Shown in pieces: positions 1 to 9,466 of a stretch of 64,000 nucleotides of DNA (positions are counted from its first letter, which is position 1; each line of letters opens with the position of its first letter). The stretch lies in assembly GCA_027923505.1 (NCBI GenBank), contig BROI01000006.1:1173717-1237716 (forward strand). Direction: 5' to 3'. The notes beneath the pieces were generated by a model. The model did not search any database. It was not told the origin of the DNA and saw nothing but the letters and a program-made list of their open reading frames with translations. A program made the translations under genes and the position numbers. The stretch is from Mayamaea pseudoterrestris (Eukaryota; Bacillariophyta; Bacillariophyceae; Sellaphorales; Sellaphoraceae).

Positions 1-479
1 CCAAGAACCAACGTGCGTCCACGTTACTTCGTAAATCAATAGTACTCTTCGTCGATAAAGTCTCTATGCCGAGGCAATGAGTCTCAAGACAGTGTTAATC
101 TTGTAACTTGTAAATCAAATCGTTGCACCTTTCGCTTGTAGCTGTCCTTGGATGGCCAATCCAAGCTTGCAGTTGCTACAATACGAGAGACGAATAAATC
201 GCTTTCTTAACTCTTCAAGCTTAGTAAGTCTGCTTGTTTCTACTCTATATCGCACTAGTTTCAGCAATATACTTGTTGAATCGCTTCGAAGCCGTCGCTG
301 CCACGCATCACGCGATCGTGAGGCTGTGGTGAGCCGCGAGTGCCGCTGTGTCACCCTATCGGACATTCGGTGTGACTTGCCCGATTTTCGCTGTTTTCGT
401 TCGCATCCTGCAAAACTTATGGCCCATCATTGACGGCAATCATGATTTGAATGAAATTGGAGTGCTCAGCGGGCAATGC
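1..479. other. No gene seen; left-edge intergenic DNA
   Basis: Short overlapping frames on both strands (up to 93 codons) have no recognisable motifs and a composition unlike the genes further on. I see no tRNA-like structure or long repeat here. Confidence 0.5.
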
Positions 480-740
480 TGATGATCCCTGCAGCCAAAA
501 CGGGAGCAGGGATGGCACATTCAACCATTGGTTGAATGTGCGCAGTCTCAGGGCATGGTGATGGCTTCCACGTCCAAATGGACAAGTCTATGAGTCCCAA
601 TCAATGTTCAAGTCCATATTGATGGTACTATGGGGTCTGCAGGCCATTTTGGAAGTCTCACTTGCCACCTGAGGTGCACCACTAGCAGATCCAACAAGTT
701 GTTGGATCTACCAGTCACATTGTCTACTGAGACACCCGAC
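480..740 (-). repeat. Diverged inverted copy of the 344-bp repeat unit
   Basis: Read on the minus strand, this segment follows the order of the unit that is tandem at 53.6-55.0 kb. The shared blocks are the 'ccctg.agcca' block, the cacattcaacca/tggttgaatgtg palindrome, 'gcagtctca', 'ggcaggccat.ttgg', 'gtgcac' and 'aacaagttnttggatct'. The copy is diverged with small indels, so it is old. Its palindrome at 516-540 is perfect (12-bp arms, 1-bp centre), whereas the 54-kb copies carry a mismatch in one arm. Confidence 0.7.
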
Positions 741-748
741 AGGCATAC

Positions 749-818
749 CATCTTGTAGCGCAGCCTGAATAATGATGTTGGCACCATTCTGGTGTGATTT
801 GGGTGTATACACGGCATG
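749..818. repeat. Dispersed ~70-bp repeat shared with 33.7 kb
   Basis: The stretch starting 'catcttgtagcgcagcctga' recurs at 33701-33770 with a handful of substitutions, in the same orientation. A weaker second copy lies at 33864-33911. It directly follows the 344-bp relic here, but that unit is absent at 33.7 kb, so it is probably a separate dispersed element. Confidence 0.7.
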
Positions 819-1097
819 CTATATGGGCGTTCAACAACTTCTTGTTGAATCTGCAGAGTCGCACCAGTACTGACGAAATTGTTTGTTGTCTGAGAAACTG
901 TATTAGTATCAATGCATAGCTTCGTTTGCGTTGTTTACAGCTTTGAAATAATTGGACCCATGCAGAAATTAAAATTACGGTAGCCGCATAACTACAACAG
1001 CTGTAACGATAATAATGATTTCATAATCTATATAAACTACCGTCGTAAACGCTTTTTTTGAAAGCATACTCACAAACACTTTCATTTCGTTGCGCCA

Positions 1098-1880
1098 TTA
1101 ATGCAAACTATTCTCCTCAATCAACCCCAGTTTGGGACCGTGGTAGGTTGGTCGCACGCGCACACTGGCGCTGCGGTGCATCAAGCTGCGTCGGTTGCCG
1201 GCAGAGAAGTTGTTGTTGGCGGCATCACCTGCATGATGGCAATTGCTGGAATTGCTAGTATTGCTACTGCTCGCCATGATCATGTCCTTATCTTGGCGCG
1301 GACCATCAAAGAGTTTTTGAAAGGCTTGTTTTTGCAGCATCAAGTCGGCATCGTTGTCGTCGTTGTCATCATCATGATCATGGTGATGCAAGTAGTCGTT
1401 ACTATTATTATTGCCATGCTCATCCTCGGATCCACCAAAGGTGCTGGTGGAGTTGTCCAGCAAGCACGAGGAGGATGACGAGTCATTGTGATCACCGGCA
1501 TGACTGTAGTAGTTGCTGTTGCTGTGCACCGACGACAGGTCGTTCCAGGTGCGAGTCGCCTCGTGCGCCGATAGACTTGATATCATATGACTTGCCACTG
1601 CCCTTTGCGTGTAGTGGCTACTGCTGCCGCCGGCAAGGTTGCTGGTGCGGCTGTGGTTGGAGTTGAGGAGCTCGGCCAAGTAAGGGTCATTGGCAAGATA
1701 TGCCTCGTCCTCTGCCTCGGAGTGAGTCTCGACGCTTGTATAAGAGCCGTCGTTGCTCTTTGTGGCTGCTCGAGGATTCATGAATAAACTGCTGGATGGT
1801 TGCTGGCTGGCGCTTTCCGCCATGATGCGGCGATGGTGCGAGGAGGAGGAAAGGTTTTCCATGTCGTCCGTCACTGCCAT
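1098..1880 (-). CDS. Hypothetical low-complexity protein, 260 aa
   Basis: I do not recognise this protein. The ATG at 1880 opens a 260-residue frame rich in Ser, Asn, His and Asp. Residues 1-110 have an ordered-looking acidic segment (EAEDEAYLANDPYLAELL). The middle is Ser/Asn/His/Asp homopolymer-like, with an HHHDHDDDNDDNDAD run. The last 40 residues are basic then hydrophobic (RSLMHRSASVRVRP...GPKLGLIEE). There is no signal peptide or membrane segment. It is probably a largely disordered intracellular protein. An opposite-strand frame of 125 codons overlaps it but looks like a shadow of His/Asp codons. Length and the non-repetitive ends favour a real gene, but nothing independent confirms it. 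Confidence 0.45.
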   Translation of the reverse strand: MAVTDDMENLSSSSHHRRIMAESASQQPSSSLFMNPRAATKSNDGSYTSVETHSEAEDEAYLANDPYLAELLNSNHSRTSNLAGGSSSHYTQRAVASHMISSLSAHEATRTWNDLSSVHSNSNYYSHAGDHNDSSSSSCLLDNSTSTFGGSEDEHGNNNSNDYLHHHDHDDDNDDNDADLMLQKQAFQKLFDGPRQDKDMIMASSSNTSNSSNCHHAGDAANNNFSAGNRRSLMHRSASVRVRPTYHGPKLGLIEENSLH

Positions 1881-2370
1881 TGCCGTGTATGAAAGTGCTC
1901 CTTACAGTTATTCCCCTTGACTAGACGCAAAGGAAGACGACTGCTGCTATTAGACGTATAAAGGCGTCGATGAGGGATCAAACCAACGAGAGTCTCTTAT
2001 CGTCGTCAGTCGCGGAGGGAGGAAGGCTTCTCAGTCTCGGCGACGACGCGTCGACCCTTGCTGTGGCGTGCATTTCCGTGACGCACCCAAGGCATTTGTT
2101 TGAAAACTTCAAGAATGACCGCATTGACAGTTCTTTTGGCAAGACTCGAAGTCGAGCGACCAATTTGACGGGACTCGTGACCATTGCGCATGTTCGCTAT
2201 AGCTGGCCAGCTATCAGACCATAAATAGATCATACCAGCAGTACATGCAGCACAATACAACTATATTATGTGCAGCCTCACTAGCTTAGCTATGTAGAGT
2301 TGGCAGTAATGGCTCTACTAGATTGATAAAGGTATGTGGAGCGACAAGCATTGTGAAACATCTTAAAGCT
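1881..2370. other. Intergenic, no gene seen
   Basis: Frames of 68-84 codons on both strands overlap each other and have no motifs. This is probably the upstream region of the 1098-1880 gene and the downstream region of the 2371-2664 frame. Confidence 0.4.
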
Positions 2371-2664
2371 TCAATTCGGCAAGATCCCGTCGGCAACCAG
2401 AGGCTCCAAACCTTGAATCTGCAGCTCGTACGATAGCTTGGAGAAGCAGTCGTCATCTTTTCCTCTCTCGCCTTTTGGTTGCTTGTTGGAAATCTGTACC
2501 GTCATCGTCGCGGCAGATTTCTTGCGGCCTCGAGGCTTTGCGCTGTTTTTTACTATAACTCTGGGCGGAGTAGATGGTTCTCTTTTTGTTTGAGTCTGCT
2601 CACTATAATGTACTCTTTGGGAAGATGGTCCTTCTTCTCGTTTGCTTGTAGCTGGTGCTTTCAT
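2371..2664 (-). CDS. Small basic hypothetical protein, 97 aa
   Basis: This is a 97-residue frame from an ATG at 2664. The N-terminal 60 residues are polar and basic, with an AT-hook-like patch (KPRGRKKSAATMTVQ, residues 43-57) that could contact DNA or act as a nuclear signal. The C-terminus (CFSKLSYELQIQGLEPLVADG) looks like a short amphipathic, ordered segment. No family is recognised. It may be a complete small gene or the last exon of something longer. Confidence 0.35.
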   Translation of the reverse strand: MKAPATSKREEGPSSQRVHYSEQTQTKREPSTPPRVIVKNSAKPRGRKKSAATMTVQISNKQPKGERGKDDDCFSKLSYELQIQGLEPLVADGILPN

Positions 2665-2929
2665 GTTCCCTTATTGTACATCTTAGCGGGATCATACTCG
2701 TTACTATACTCGCTTCCTTACACCATATATGCAACCTCTACCGGAACAATCACAACAACCTCTCTGCAAACTACAACCATGCATCGCATAGAAACTCACT
2801 TAAAAGAATAAAGTACGAGCGCTCTAACGATGTATTTCATGGTGGTGACGACTACCTTTTACACTCAATCACTCACATTCATGCATTCATGAATTCAATT
2901 CAAACTTGACCATAAAAAATCTATCTTGT

Positions 2930-4038
2930 CTAATTGGACGCAAATGAAACCTTGGCTGTGATTTCCTGCGCCAAGGCCTCGTTGTAGCTCGATCTAAACT
3001 CTGTGGCAGCACTAGGATCCGTGGTGTTGGGTCTGGCAAACTCAATCTTGAGAATCAAGTGGTCAAAGCCTGAAGAGCGCGCAAGTGGTGAAATAAGTTG
3101 AAAGAGCAGTATAGAGAATACAAGTTAGAACAAGTGAAAAGGTATGCATGAGTACAGCATACATACATATATAAATACATACCATGTCCTTGCAAACCCT
3201 CCATAGCTCGCTCCGCATCCTCCTTGTTGACAAATGACACGAAGGCAAACCCTCTACTTTCCATAGTTTTCTTATCCTTGAGTAAGTAGACGCGCAAAAT
3301 GGGTCCGTATCGCGCAAACAGGTCCTTAATGTCCGACTCGGTGGTGCTCGTCGACAAATTGGTGACCCGCAACGTGTTCAAGTCATCCGTCCGGCGAAAG
3401 CCGCCAGTGTCGGGATTGACAACTCCAGCCTGCTGCGCGGGCGTCATGTACTCGCCGGGGCCAGCAGAGCCTGCTGCACCTGGCGTGGAACCTCCGCCGC
3501 TGGCCAATGAATTTTCAACCTGCGTCCAACCCTCGTTGCTGCCTCCTCCTTCCGCTCCAGGAGTACCGCCAACGTCATACTTGCGCTCCAACTGCCGGCG
3601 CTTCTGCTTGGCCCAAAAGGCATTCAAGTTTCTGGCTATGGCGGCGTCCGCATCCTGCTCCTGCAAATCCGTGTTGGCGCGCGGATCCTCCAGTAGAGTT
3701 TCCTCCTTGCTTTGCACTGTGGTTTGGTTCTTTTCCTTTGTGTCAGTCGCCGCTTGACCGAACTCCCTCCACTGCCCACGCTCCTGCATACGCTCGGCGT
3801 CCTTGGCGGTGACGGTATCCATGTTGCTCTTGGTGATGGTTTTGATCAATTGGCGCGAGTGCTTGTGGTGACGCTTGTAGGTGGTGGTGGTTTGAATCCC
3901 CTGGCTGTCGAACCAAGACTCGTTTGTGGGTGGCACAACAACTGGTTTATTGTCGTTACTGGAGGAGCCGCGCGTTTCATCATCGTCGTCAGAATCGTCC
4001 ATGTTGTCGGCCCAGCGGGGATTATTAGTTGATACCAT
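2930..4038 (-). CDS. EIF3G: Eukaryotic translation initiation factor 3 subunit G (eIF3g), two exons
   Basis: eIF3g is the RNA-binding subunit of eIF3 that contacts eIF3i and the ribosome and helps scanning. Two exons, 4038-3183 and 3069-2930, flank a 113-bp GT-AG intron (gtatgt...cag). Splicing joins GH-G-FDH in frame and gives 331 aa. The start is the ATG at 4038, because the protein then begins with an acidic NPRWADN motif typical of eIF3g N-termini; the upstream in-frame codons to 4236 are more likely 5' UTR. The C-terminal RRM (about residues 225-305) shows RNP2 LRVTNL and RNP1 RGFAFVSF. The usual CCHC zinc knuckle between the N-terminal region and the RRM is missing: exon 1 has no cysteine at all. 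A Gly-rich linker precedes the RRM. Confidence 0.85.
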
Positions 4039-4454
4039 GTTTCTTGCTGGCTTGCTTGTTTCGTTAAGAGAGAAACGCGAGCTTGAGAGAGAAACGAAAA
4101 CGCCATGGCAGAGGCTCGCAACGAGAACGGCTCGCAAGAAAAACGAGGCTCGTGATGAATGCGTGATCGAAGCAGTCATTCCCATATGACGTTTCAATGA
4201 TCGTTGTGAGAACGACCAATGCATGCGAACATGCAAGCACGCTCACTTAACAAAATGACTGGATTGACATTATGCGATCTTGCTTGACTTATCTAAAAGT
4301 ATCAGGCTTAACTAATTGACTGGATAGATTGAGTCAAGATTGAAATAGTGACTCCGCGCAAAATGGCAACAGCCTTCGAATGAGCGATTACAAAACCAAA
4401 CTCGAGCAAGTCAGCACAAAGCATACAGATTGTTGCTCAAACAGAGCCATTACC
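4039..4454. other. Divergent promoter region, eIF3g / cysteine-rich protein 1
   Basis: This holds the start-proximal DNA of two divergent genes. Several short A/T-rich stretches are present but no confident promoter element. A frame from 4380 merely extends the 4455 gene upstream and would bury its signal peptide. Confidence 0.4.
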
Positions 4455-4979
4455 ATGATTCAGCGGTTACCCAACCTTCTCCTCATTGCACTTGTTGCAT
4501 TCAGCAGCAGCAGTTTCGTTCCATCGGTTGCAGCTGCAGCGTCTACGGAACCAGACGTTTGGATGCTCACGCTGCTGGGCAAGAATGATGAGGACGGCAA
4601 CTGCAAAGCCCAAGCCGACGAGATTGGAACGTATGTGCAAGAAACATTCAACGCTGCCATTCCCGGAATCACTCCCTACGATCCAGTCGTTGATGATACA
4701 ACAACCAATAGTAATCGCTTCCTGCGCAGCAGCAGTCGCCGCCAGCTGGCCATTAAGCTATGCGCCCGCACCTACTGCTCCAAGCCACGCAACTGGGACG
4801 AGTGCTACTTTTCCGGATGCTCCTGCAGCTGCGGACGAAGCAGGCAGCTGGCGGTCACTGCCAGCAGCGACATGGCCCAGGTACTCAAGGCCAAGCGCGA
4901 CTTGGACAAGTGGGTCACGGCCAAGGGAGTGGAACTTGGATGTGAGCTTGGACTGGTCATGGAGAAAATGAGGGGATAG
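4455..4979 (+). CDS. Secreted eight-cysteine protein, paralogue 1 (174 aa)
   Basis: This is one of four clustered paralogues and I recognise no known family. The ATG at 4455 is chosen over the one at 4380 because it places a signal peptide at the N-terminus (residues 1-29, LLLIALVAF core, VAAAA end). The mature part has WMLTLLGKNDEDGNC, then QADEIG..VQ..FNAAIPG. A basic linker with RFLR (88-91) and SRRQL (94-98) leads to the core C103-x4-C108-x8-C117-x4-C122-x-C124-x-C126 (YCSKPRNWDECYFSGC), followed by a helix-like C-terminus with C163 in KGVELGCELG. Eight cysteines (50, 103, 108, 117, 122, 124, 126, 163) suggest four disulfides and an extracellular or secretory location. It is closest to the convergent 5515 gene. 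Function is unknown. Confidence 0.85.
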   Translation: MIQRLPNLLLIALVAFSSSSFVPSVAAAASTEPDVWMLTLLGKNDEDGNCKAQADEIGTYVQETFNAAIPGITPYDPVVDDTTTNSNRFLRSSSRRQLAIKLCARTYCSKPRNWDECYFSGCSCSCGRSRQLAVTASSDMAQVLKAKRDLDKWVTAKGVELGCELGLVMEKMRG

Positions 4980-5514
4980 CTACTGGAGATGAGGATATTG
5001 AGACTCGCGTTTAGTCGGTCTCGGGCGCTGTGTACTTTCATAGCTCGCGCGAAGCGTTCCTGCGATGCGACCGTTGCTGGACTTGCATCTTTGGAAAGAC
5101 GTTCGTGGCCTCTTTCAAGCTCGAGTGACTGAAGCTTTAATAACGGCGTTTTGCCATTGATGATAGATTTACATTATATATAAATGTCGTCTTTCATCTA
5201 GGTAGCGTCAACCAATCATCCTGACTGTCCATAGTTCCAGACAACTTGCTTCGCGTTGTGTAGCAATTTTGCATACTATTCCGTAGTGATCATCCATGCA
5301 CTCATTCACTACTCGAGTACGTCTTTTGTGATGTACTTTACCTATGTACTTTCATAAAATAAAGAGTTAATATGACTGCGATAATTCTATCAGCAAGCGG
5401 CTTTGTAGCCTTGTTAAGTCTACGTATGAATTGGAAATGCAAGCGGCAACGAGCGAAGGGATCGTCATGGCCGAGGAAAGAAGGAATAAAAGGTGTTGCA
5501 TGCATTCTCGTCTC
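4980..5514. other. Intergenic between convergent cysteine-rich genes
   Basis: No gene is seen. The stretch is the shared 3' flank of two convergent paralogues. A 68-codon plus-strand frame from 5431 lies mostly over the end of the next gene and is a shadow. Confidence 0.4.
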
Positions 5515-5994
5515 CTAGGTCACCTTTTTCAACACCAATCCAAGCTCACAGCCGAGCTCCACACCCTTGGTGACAAGCATGGCATCGAGAATTCGCTTGG
5601 CTTCCAGAATTTGCGCCTGGTCGCTGGCATTTTCTGACACTAGCTCACGTCCTCGGCCGCACGTGCATGAGCAACCACTAAAGATGCAAACATCCCAGTT
5701 GCGTGGCTTTGAGCAGTAGGTGCGGTCGCAAACGTTAATGGTGGTAAGCTCGCGGTGGACGCTGCGTAGAAAGCGGCCAGCATTGTCATCTGGATAGTAG
5801 GTGGTAAAGCCAGGGACGGCGGCGTTGAATACATCCTGGACTTGCTGACCTATCGCATCGGCTTGGGCGAGGCAAGCACCGTTTACATCGTTTCGCCCGA
5901 GAACGTTGAGCGCCCAAAGGTTGGCCGGTTTGGCGGCAGAAACCGAATGAACGCAGGCAAATGCAGCAAGGAGGAGTGACAGGATTTGGATCAT
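5515..5994 (-). CDS. Secreted eight-cysteine protein, paralogue 2 (159 aa)
   Basis: Same family as 4455-4979 and closest to it: both share the L-x-VLG/LLG..ND..G-x-C, AQAD-IG, FNAA-PG, RFLR, YCSKPRNWD and TKGVELGCELGLV segments. The signal peptide spans residues 1-20 (LLLAAFACVHSVSA). The eight conserved cysteines are 41, 89, 94, 103, 108, 110, 112 and 149; one further Cys lies inside the signal peptide. RFLR is at 74-77 and HREL at 80-83, just before the core. The 4455 gene converges on it tail to tail, consistent with an inverted duplication. Function is unknown; it is probably exported or cell-wall associated. Confidence 0.85.
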   Translation of the reverse strand: MIQILSLLLAAFACVHSVSAAKPANLWALNVLGRNDVNGACLAQADAIGQQVQDVFNAAVPGFTTYYPDDNAGRFLRSVHRELTTINVCDRTYCSKPRNWDVCIFSGCSCTCGRGRELVSENASDQAQILEAKRILDAMLVTKGVELGCELGLVLKKVT

Positions 5995-6828
5995 GTTTGA
6001 AGTCTTGAGGTGAATAGCTTGGACAATTTTGTCGAATTATGAGAGCTTGGAGGTTGGCGATTGTCGGGAGGCGTTTGATGAGTTTGTGAGTGCATTGCGC
6101 AGCATGGCGCCCGGCGAAAGTTTTTAATCGTCGAATCATCGTCGGAAATGGCCAGTGACTTGAAGGGCCTATTCGTCAATGACCACCGAAACCGTTCGAC
6201 TGGTTAATTTAAGTAGGCAATGAATCAGTCAAAGTTCCGGTGAAATATCAGTCTTGAACTGTCGTCATTAAGGCTTAAGCGAGGCAATACACTGACTCCT
6301 AATCGTAAAATCTCGACGCCAAGGAATACGAACAATCAAACGAGTATTCCAATTGCCTGGCGATCTCTAGCCAGTTTAATTGGATTAACGCTTCAATGGC
6401 CGTTGCTAGACACGATCAAAGTCCATGGCACTCTGACATGCACGACTGACCGGCTTAGTCAGTAGAATGAAAACCACTGTTCAAGCGGACCTGCGAGGCA
6501 TGTTGACACTTTTGACGAACCAACCTTCGGATACTCCGCGTGGCGCGCCAGCAGGAATTAAATCCATCGTAGCGGTACTAATATTTAGCTATTTTACGTA
6601 TATTCACCGGTACAACCTACCGGTATGGACGATCGTCGCTTATGTTAGCTGATACATGATGAATGCCACGTACAGTGTAAAGTATCATTATCGTAATACA
6701 CTGCTTATGAACAACATTACTACAACGCGGTATCTAGTTAGGCTGGTTGTGGACCTTTTTTAGCATTTTCCTTGTCGTGCGACTCCAAACAACTTGAGTC
6801 ACAAGACTTGCGCGTTATCAGATTTGCC
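5995..6828. other. Intergenic, no gene seen
   Basis: About 830 bp between two same-strand paralogues. Only unremarkable frames under 65 codons are present, apart from a 117-codon frame that overlaps the signal-peptide end of the 5515 gene and is a shadow. Confidence 0.45.
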
Positions 6829-7326
6829 TTATATGCCCAAGTCATTTATCGAGACTTGAGATAAAGTCACTCCAAGTATGCAGCCCGGAATTGATGCGGT
6901 AGCATTAGCCACAATCGTCATCAAAGCTTCGCGGGCAACTCGAATGTCTCCTCCACTCGCTAGGCCTTGTACAATTAACCGCCTCTTGCCACATGAGCAT
7001 TTGCATCCGCTATAGTAGCAGTAGTCGTAATTGGCAGGCTTAGAGCAGTAGCTTGCAGTGCATACTTTTACTTGAAGTTCGCGACCCTTTGAATGCTTTA
7101 GATAACGTCGTCGCCCGGAGGCACCAGAATAGTCGCTTAATCCAGGAACAAGGCGCCCGAGCTTAGCCATCAAAGTGGGTCCTATGGACTCACCCAAAGC
7201 GGCACAACGTGATGTTCCTGGCGCATCATTTCCGGCGACTGTTAGCTGGTATACTTCCGCGTCCTTAGCGACAGCAAGGCTCGTGACCACAGATAAGAGG
7301 ATGGCAACTATCTGAAATATGTTCAT
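6829..7326 (-). CDS. Secreted eight-cysteine protein, paralogue 3 (165 aa)
   Basis: Third member of the cluster. The ATG at 7326 is preferred over 7377 because it begins the signal peptide directly (MNIFQIVAILLSVVTSLAVA). Conserved cysteines fall at 41, 89, 94, 103, 108, 110, 112 and 149, the same numbering as paralogue 2 despite low overall identity, which argues for a fixed fold. The core reads YCSKPANYDYCYYSGCKCSCGK. The linker has RRRYLK and GREL in place of RFLR and HREL. The C-terminus (IPGCILGVTL..NDLGI) resembles paralogue 4 more than 1 and 2, so the four form two subgroups. Confidence 0.85.
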   Translation of the reverse strand: MNIFQIVAILLSVVTSLAVAKDAEVYQLTVAGNDAPGTSRCAALGESIGPTLMAKLGRLVPGLSDYSGASGRRRYLKHSKGRELQVKVCTASYCSKPANYDYCYYSGCKCSCGKRRLIVQGLASGGDIRVAREALMTIVANATASIPGCILGVTLSQVSINDLGI

Positions 7327-8074
7327 TGTGTTCAAGTGTGATGTTGCCTTTGCGTAGATTTGAAGTCCAACCTTCACTTTCCGAAAGATAATGGATGCAT
7401 TCTACTAGGCTGGTCGGCTGGTCCTACTTATTCTTTCGCTGTCACTGGCCGAACTGCTTTTACTCGTAGAATGAATCGCGCCCAAAGAAGCAAAGTTCGG
7501 AGTAACTTCATTACAGTACGTGTGTACAGTAGGGCAGTGTCAAACCATCCGAAGAACAATAACAAGAGTCAATGTGTTTGGGCGTGATATCTTTTCAGGC
7601 CGCCCCTCCATTTTTCTCCTCACGTAGTCCCAAATCCTATGTACAGTGTGTACCCTTGCCCTATGCCGACAGCTCAATTCCTACCTTCCCAGGATCTTGC
7701 GGCTGAATGTTTGACCTCTTAAGTCTCGAGTATATGCTATTAGAACTCGTACAATTTGCTGTTACCGGTACCGTATTGGCATTGCGTTATGCGTGATGCA
7801 GTGCATCGTACATTGTAGCGGTTAAAGACCTCGAGGCAATCGCAGCGCTTTCGCACTTAAATTCAGGAATCCACCGGATATTAGGCTAGTAGGTGTGATA
7901 GCAGACGTTAAATCTTATTAGTAAGTCTAAAATGCCTCACAGCAGCATTCGGTTGGCGCGAGTCGCACTCAATGTGCTCGATCTTGTTTTTCGGTTGCCT
8001 TTTTACACGTATGCAATGCCCATGAGTATCGTGTGTCGAGCATTCAAAGCCTCGCAACGTTAGAGCTCTGGGAG
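7327..8074. other. Intergenic, no gene seen
   Basis: About 750 bp between two same-strand paralogues, with a few short frames only. It includes a 10-bp accgtacc-type GTACCG inverted motif (ttaccggtaccgta near 7764) also seen near other gene starts. Confidence 0.4.
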
Positions 8075-8578
8075 TTACAAGCCTAACTCGTCAGAATCCA
8101 GTTCCGTCATGACCATTTCCAAAGTACAATCTGGAACCATCGCGGCCGACGTTTTGACCAATTGTTCCATCGCCTTGCGCGCCACTTGAACGTCTCCTCC
8201 GTTGAGTTCCTTCGGTGCCAGCATGCGACCTCTGCCACACGAGCATTTGCAACCAGAAAAGTAGCAGTAGTCATAGTTTTGCGGCTTGGAGCAGTACGTT
8301 TTCGTGCAGACTTTGACTTGCAGCTGGCGGTGCGTCTTTGATTTAGGTTCCTTCAAGTGGCGGCGGCGGCGAGCATTGTAGTCACTCAGCCACGAAGCAA
8401 GGTTTTGAAAGGTTTCCATCACTTGCGGACCAAGGTTGGCTCCCAAGGTGGCGCACTTTGTTCCGGGTGCAGCGTTCCCGACGATGGACACTTCGTAGAC
8501 GTCCACCTTGGCGGCGTCAATGACAGTCGCAAGTAGTAGAAACGACAGGAAACAGACAATGGCGAAGTGCTTGGTCAT
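8075..8578 (-). CDS. Secreted eight-cysteine protein, paralogue 4 (167 aa)
   Basis: Fourth and outermost member. The signal peptide spans residues 1-22 (IVCFLSFLLLATVIDA). Conserved cysteines are at 42, 91, 96, 105, 110, 112, 114 and 151. The core YCSKPQNYDYCYFSGCKCSCGRGR is nearly identical to paralogue 3. The linker contains RRRRHLK and HRQLQVKVC, again an R-[QE]-L element a few residues before the first core Cys, which could be a processing site. The C-terminus ends DSDELGL, like the NDLGI of paralogue 3. No membrane segment or GPI-type tail is seen, so it is probably soluble and secreted. Confidence 0.85.
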   Translation of the reverse strand: MTKHFAIVCFLSFLLLATVIDAAKVDVYEVSIVGNAAPGTKCATLGANLGPQVMETFQNLASWLSDYNARRRRHLKEPKSKTHRQLQVKVCTKTYCSKPQNYDYCYFSGCKCSCGRGRMLAPKELNGGDVQVARKAMEQLVKTSAAMVPDCTLEMVMTELDSDELGL

Positions 8579-9466
8579 AATCGAATTTATGTATAGGCAA
8601 GGGAAAAGTCGCGGATTATAACAAGTTGCGACAGCGAGCGAGCAAGATCAAAAAGTTGACCAATCGCTGTTTTTGGAATCGACGAACAGAATCGGCACTT
8701 GTCATTGGGGCATCAAAACGAGGGGCTAATGACTCTTGGGCTTCCTTTTCTTATGCCAAAAAGGCCTTTCGCAATATCAGGCAATATACTGTAAGTGAAG
8801 CTTTTTCTGTCAATGAAAGTCACATGACTCTTTTCCATGCTCCGAATTCGGAAGCTTTCGTCACTGGATGACTCACCGATTGGGTGCTCATGTCCCATTG
8901 CCAGGAACGCCAAGCAATTCACCGACCGCCATGGCGGCTTATTCTCGAGCGTTATTCTGCTCCATGTACAGTACATCCCTTGCCGAAACGGTTGCATGTA
9001 CAGTTATATGACACTTCTACCGTATCTTTAAGCGCCATTTTTAAAGGTAGGTCTAGGAATGTGCGCAAGTTGTCTCCTGGCTGCGGTTGTCCACCTTACC
9101 TTGCTTCGGCGATGAATCCAAATTGCAATATACCATCTTTCGACTGATCGAACTTAACACGTTCATGAAAGAGTAGCACCCAACATGTACTGAGAAGCAA
9201 AACATTTTTCGCTTGTTAAATTTGGTGACGATTCTACACTCTTATTGACCGTGCCCTCATGTTCTTTCGCAGAGCGCATGCAGTAAGCAGTCACCATCAT
9301 GGCACATGGCACGTTAGTCGATGGCTAAGCTCACCAGGTCAATTCATCGCATCAATCGGGTGAATCTTGGCCCTGCTCGTCCAGTCCCTTTATGGATCTT
9401 TAGCTGGTGAGAGAAAAACTTTGGACACGAAATCGCTTGTCTTCCTCCGAAAATTCAACATTTACC
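8579..9466. other. Intergenic, no gene seen
   Basis: Frames of 60-94 codons on both strands overlap and carry no motifs. The 8835-9030 part has repeated gtacagt words but no larger structure. Confidence 0.4.
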
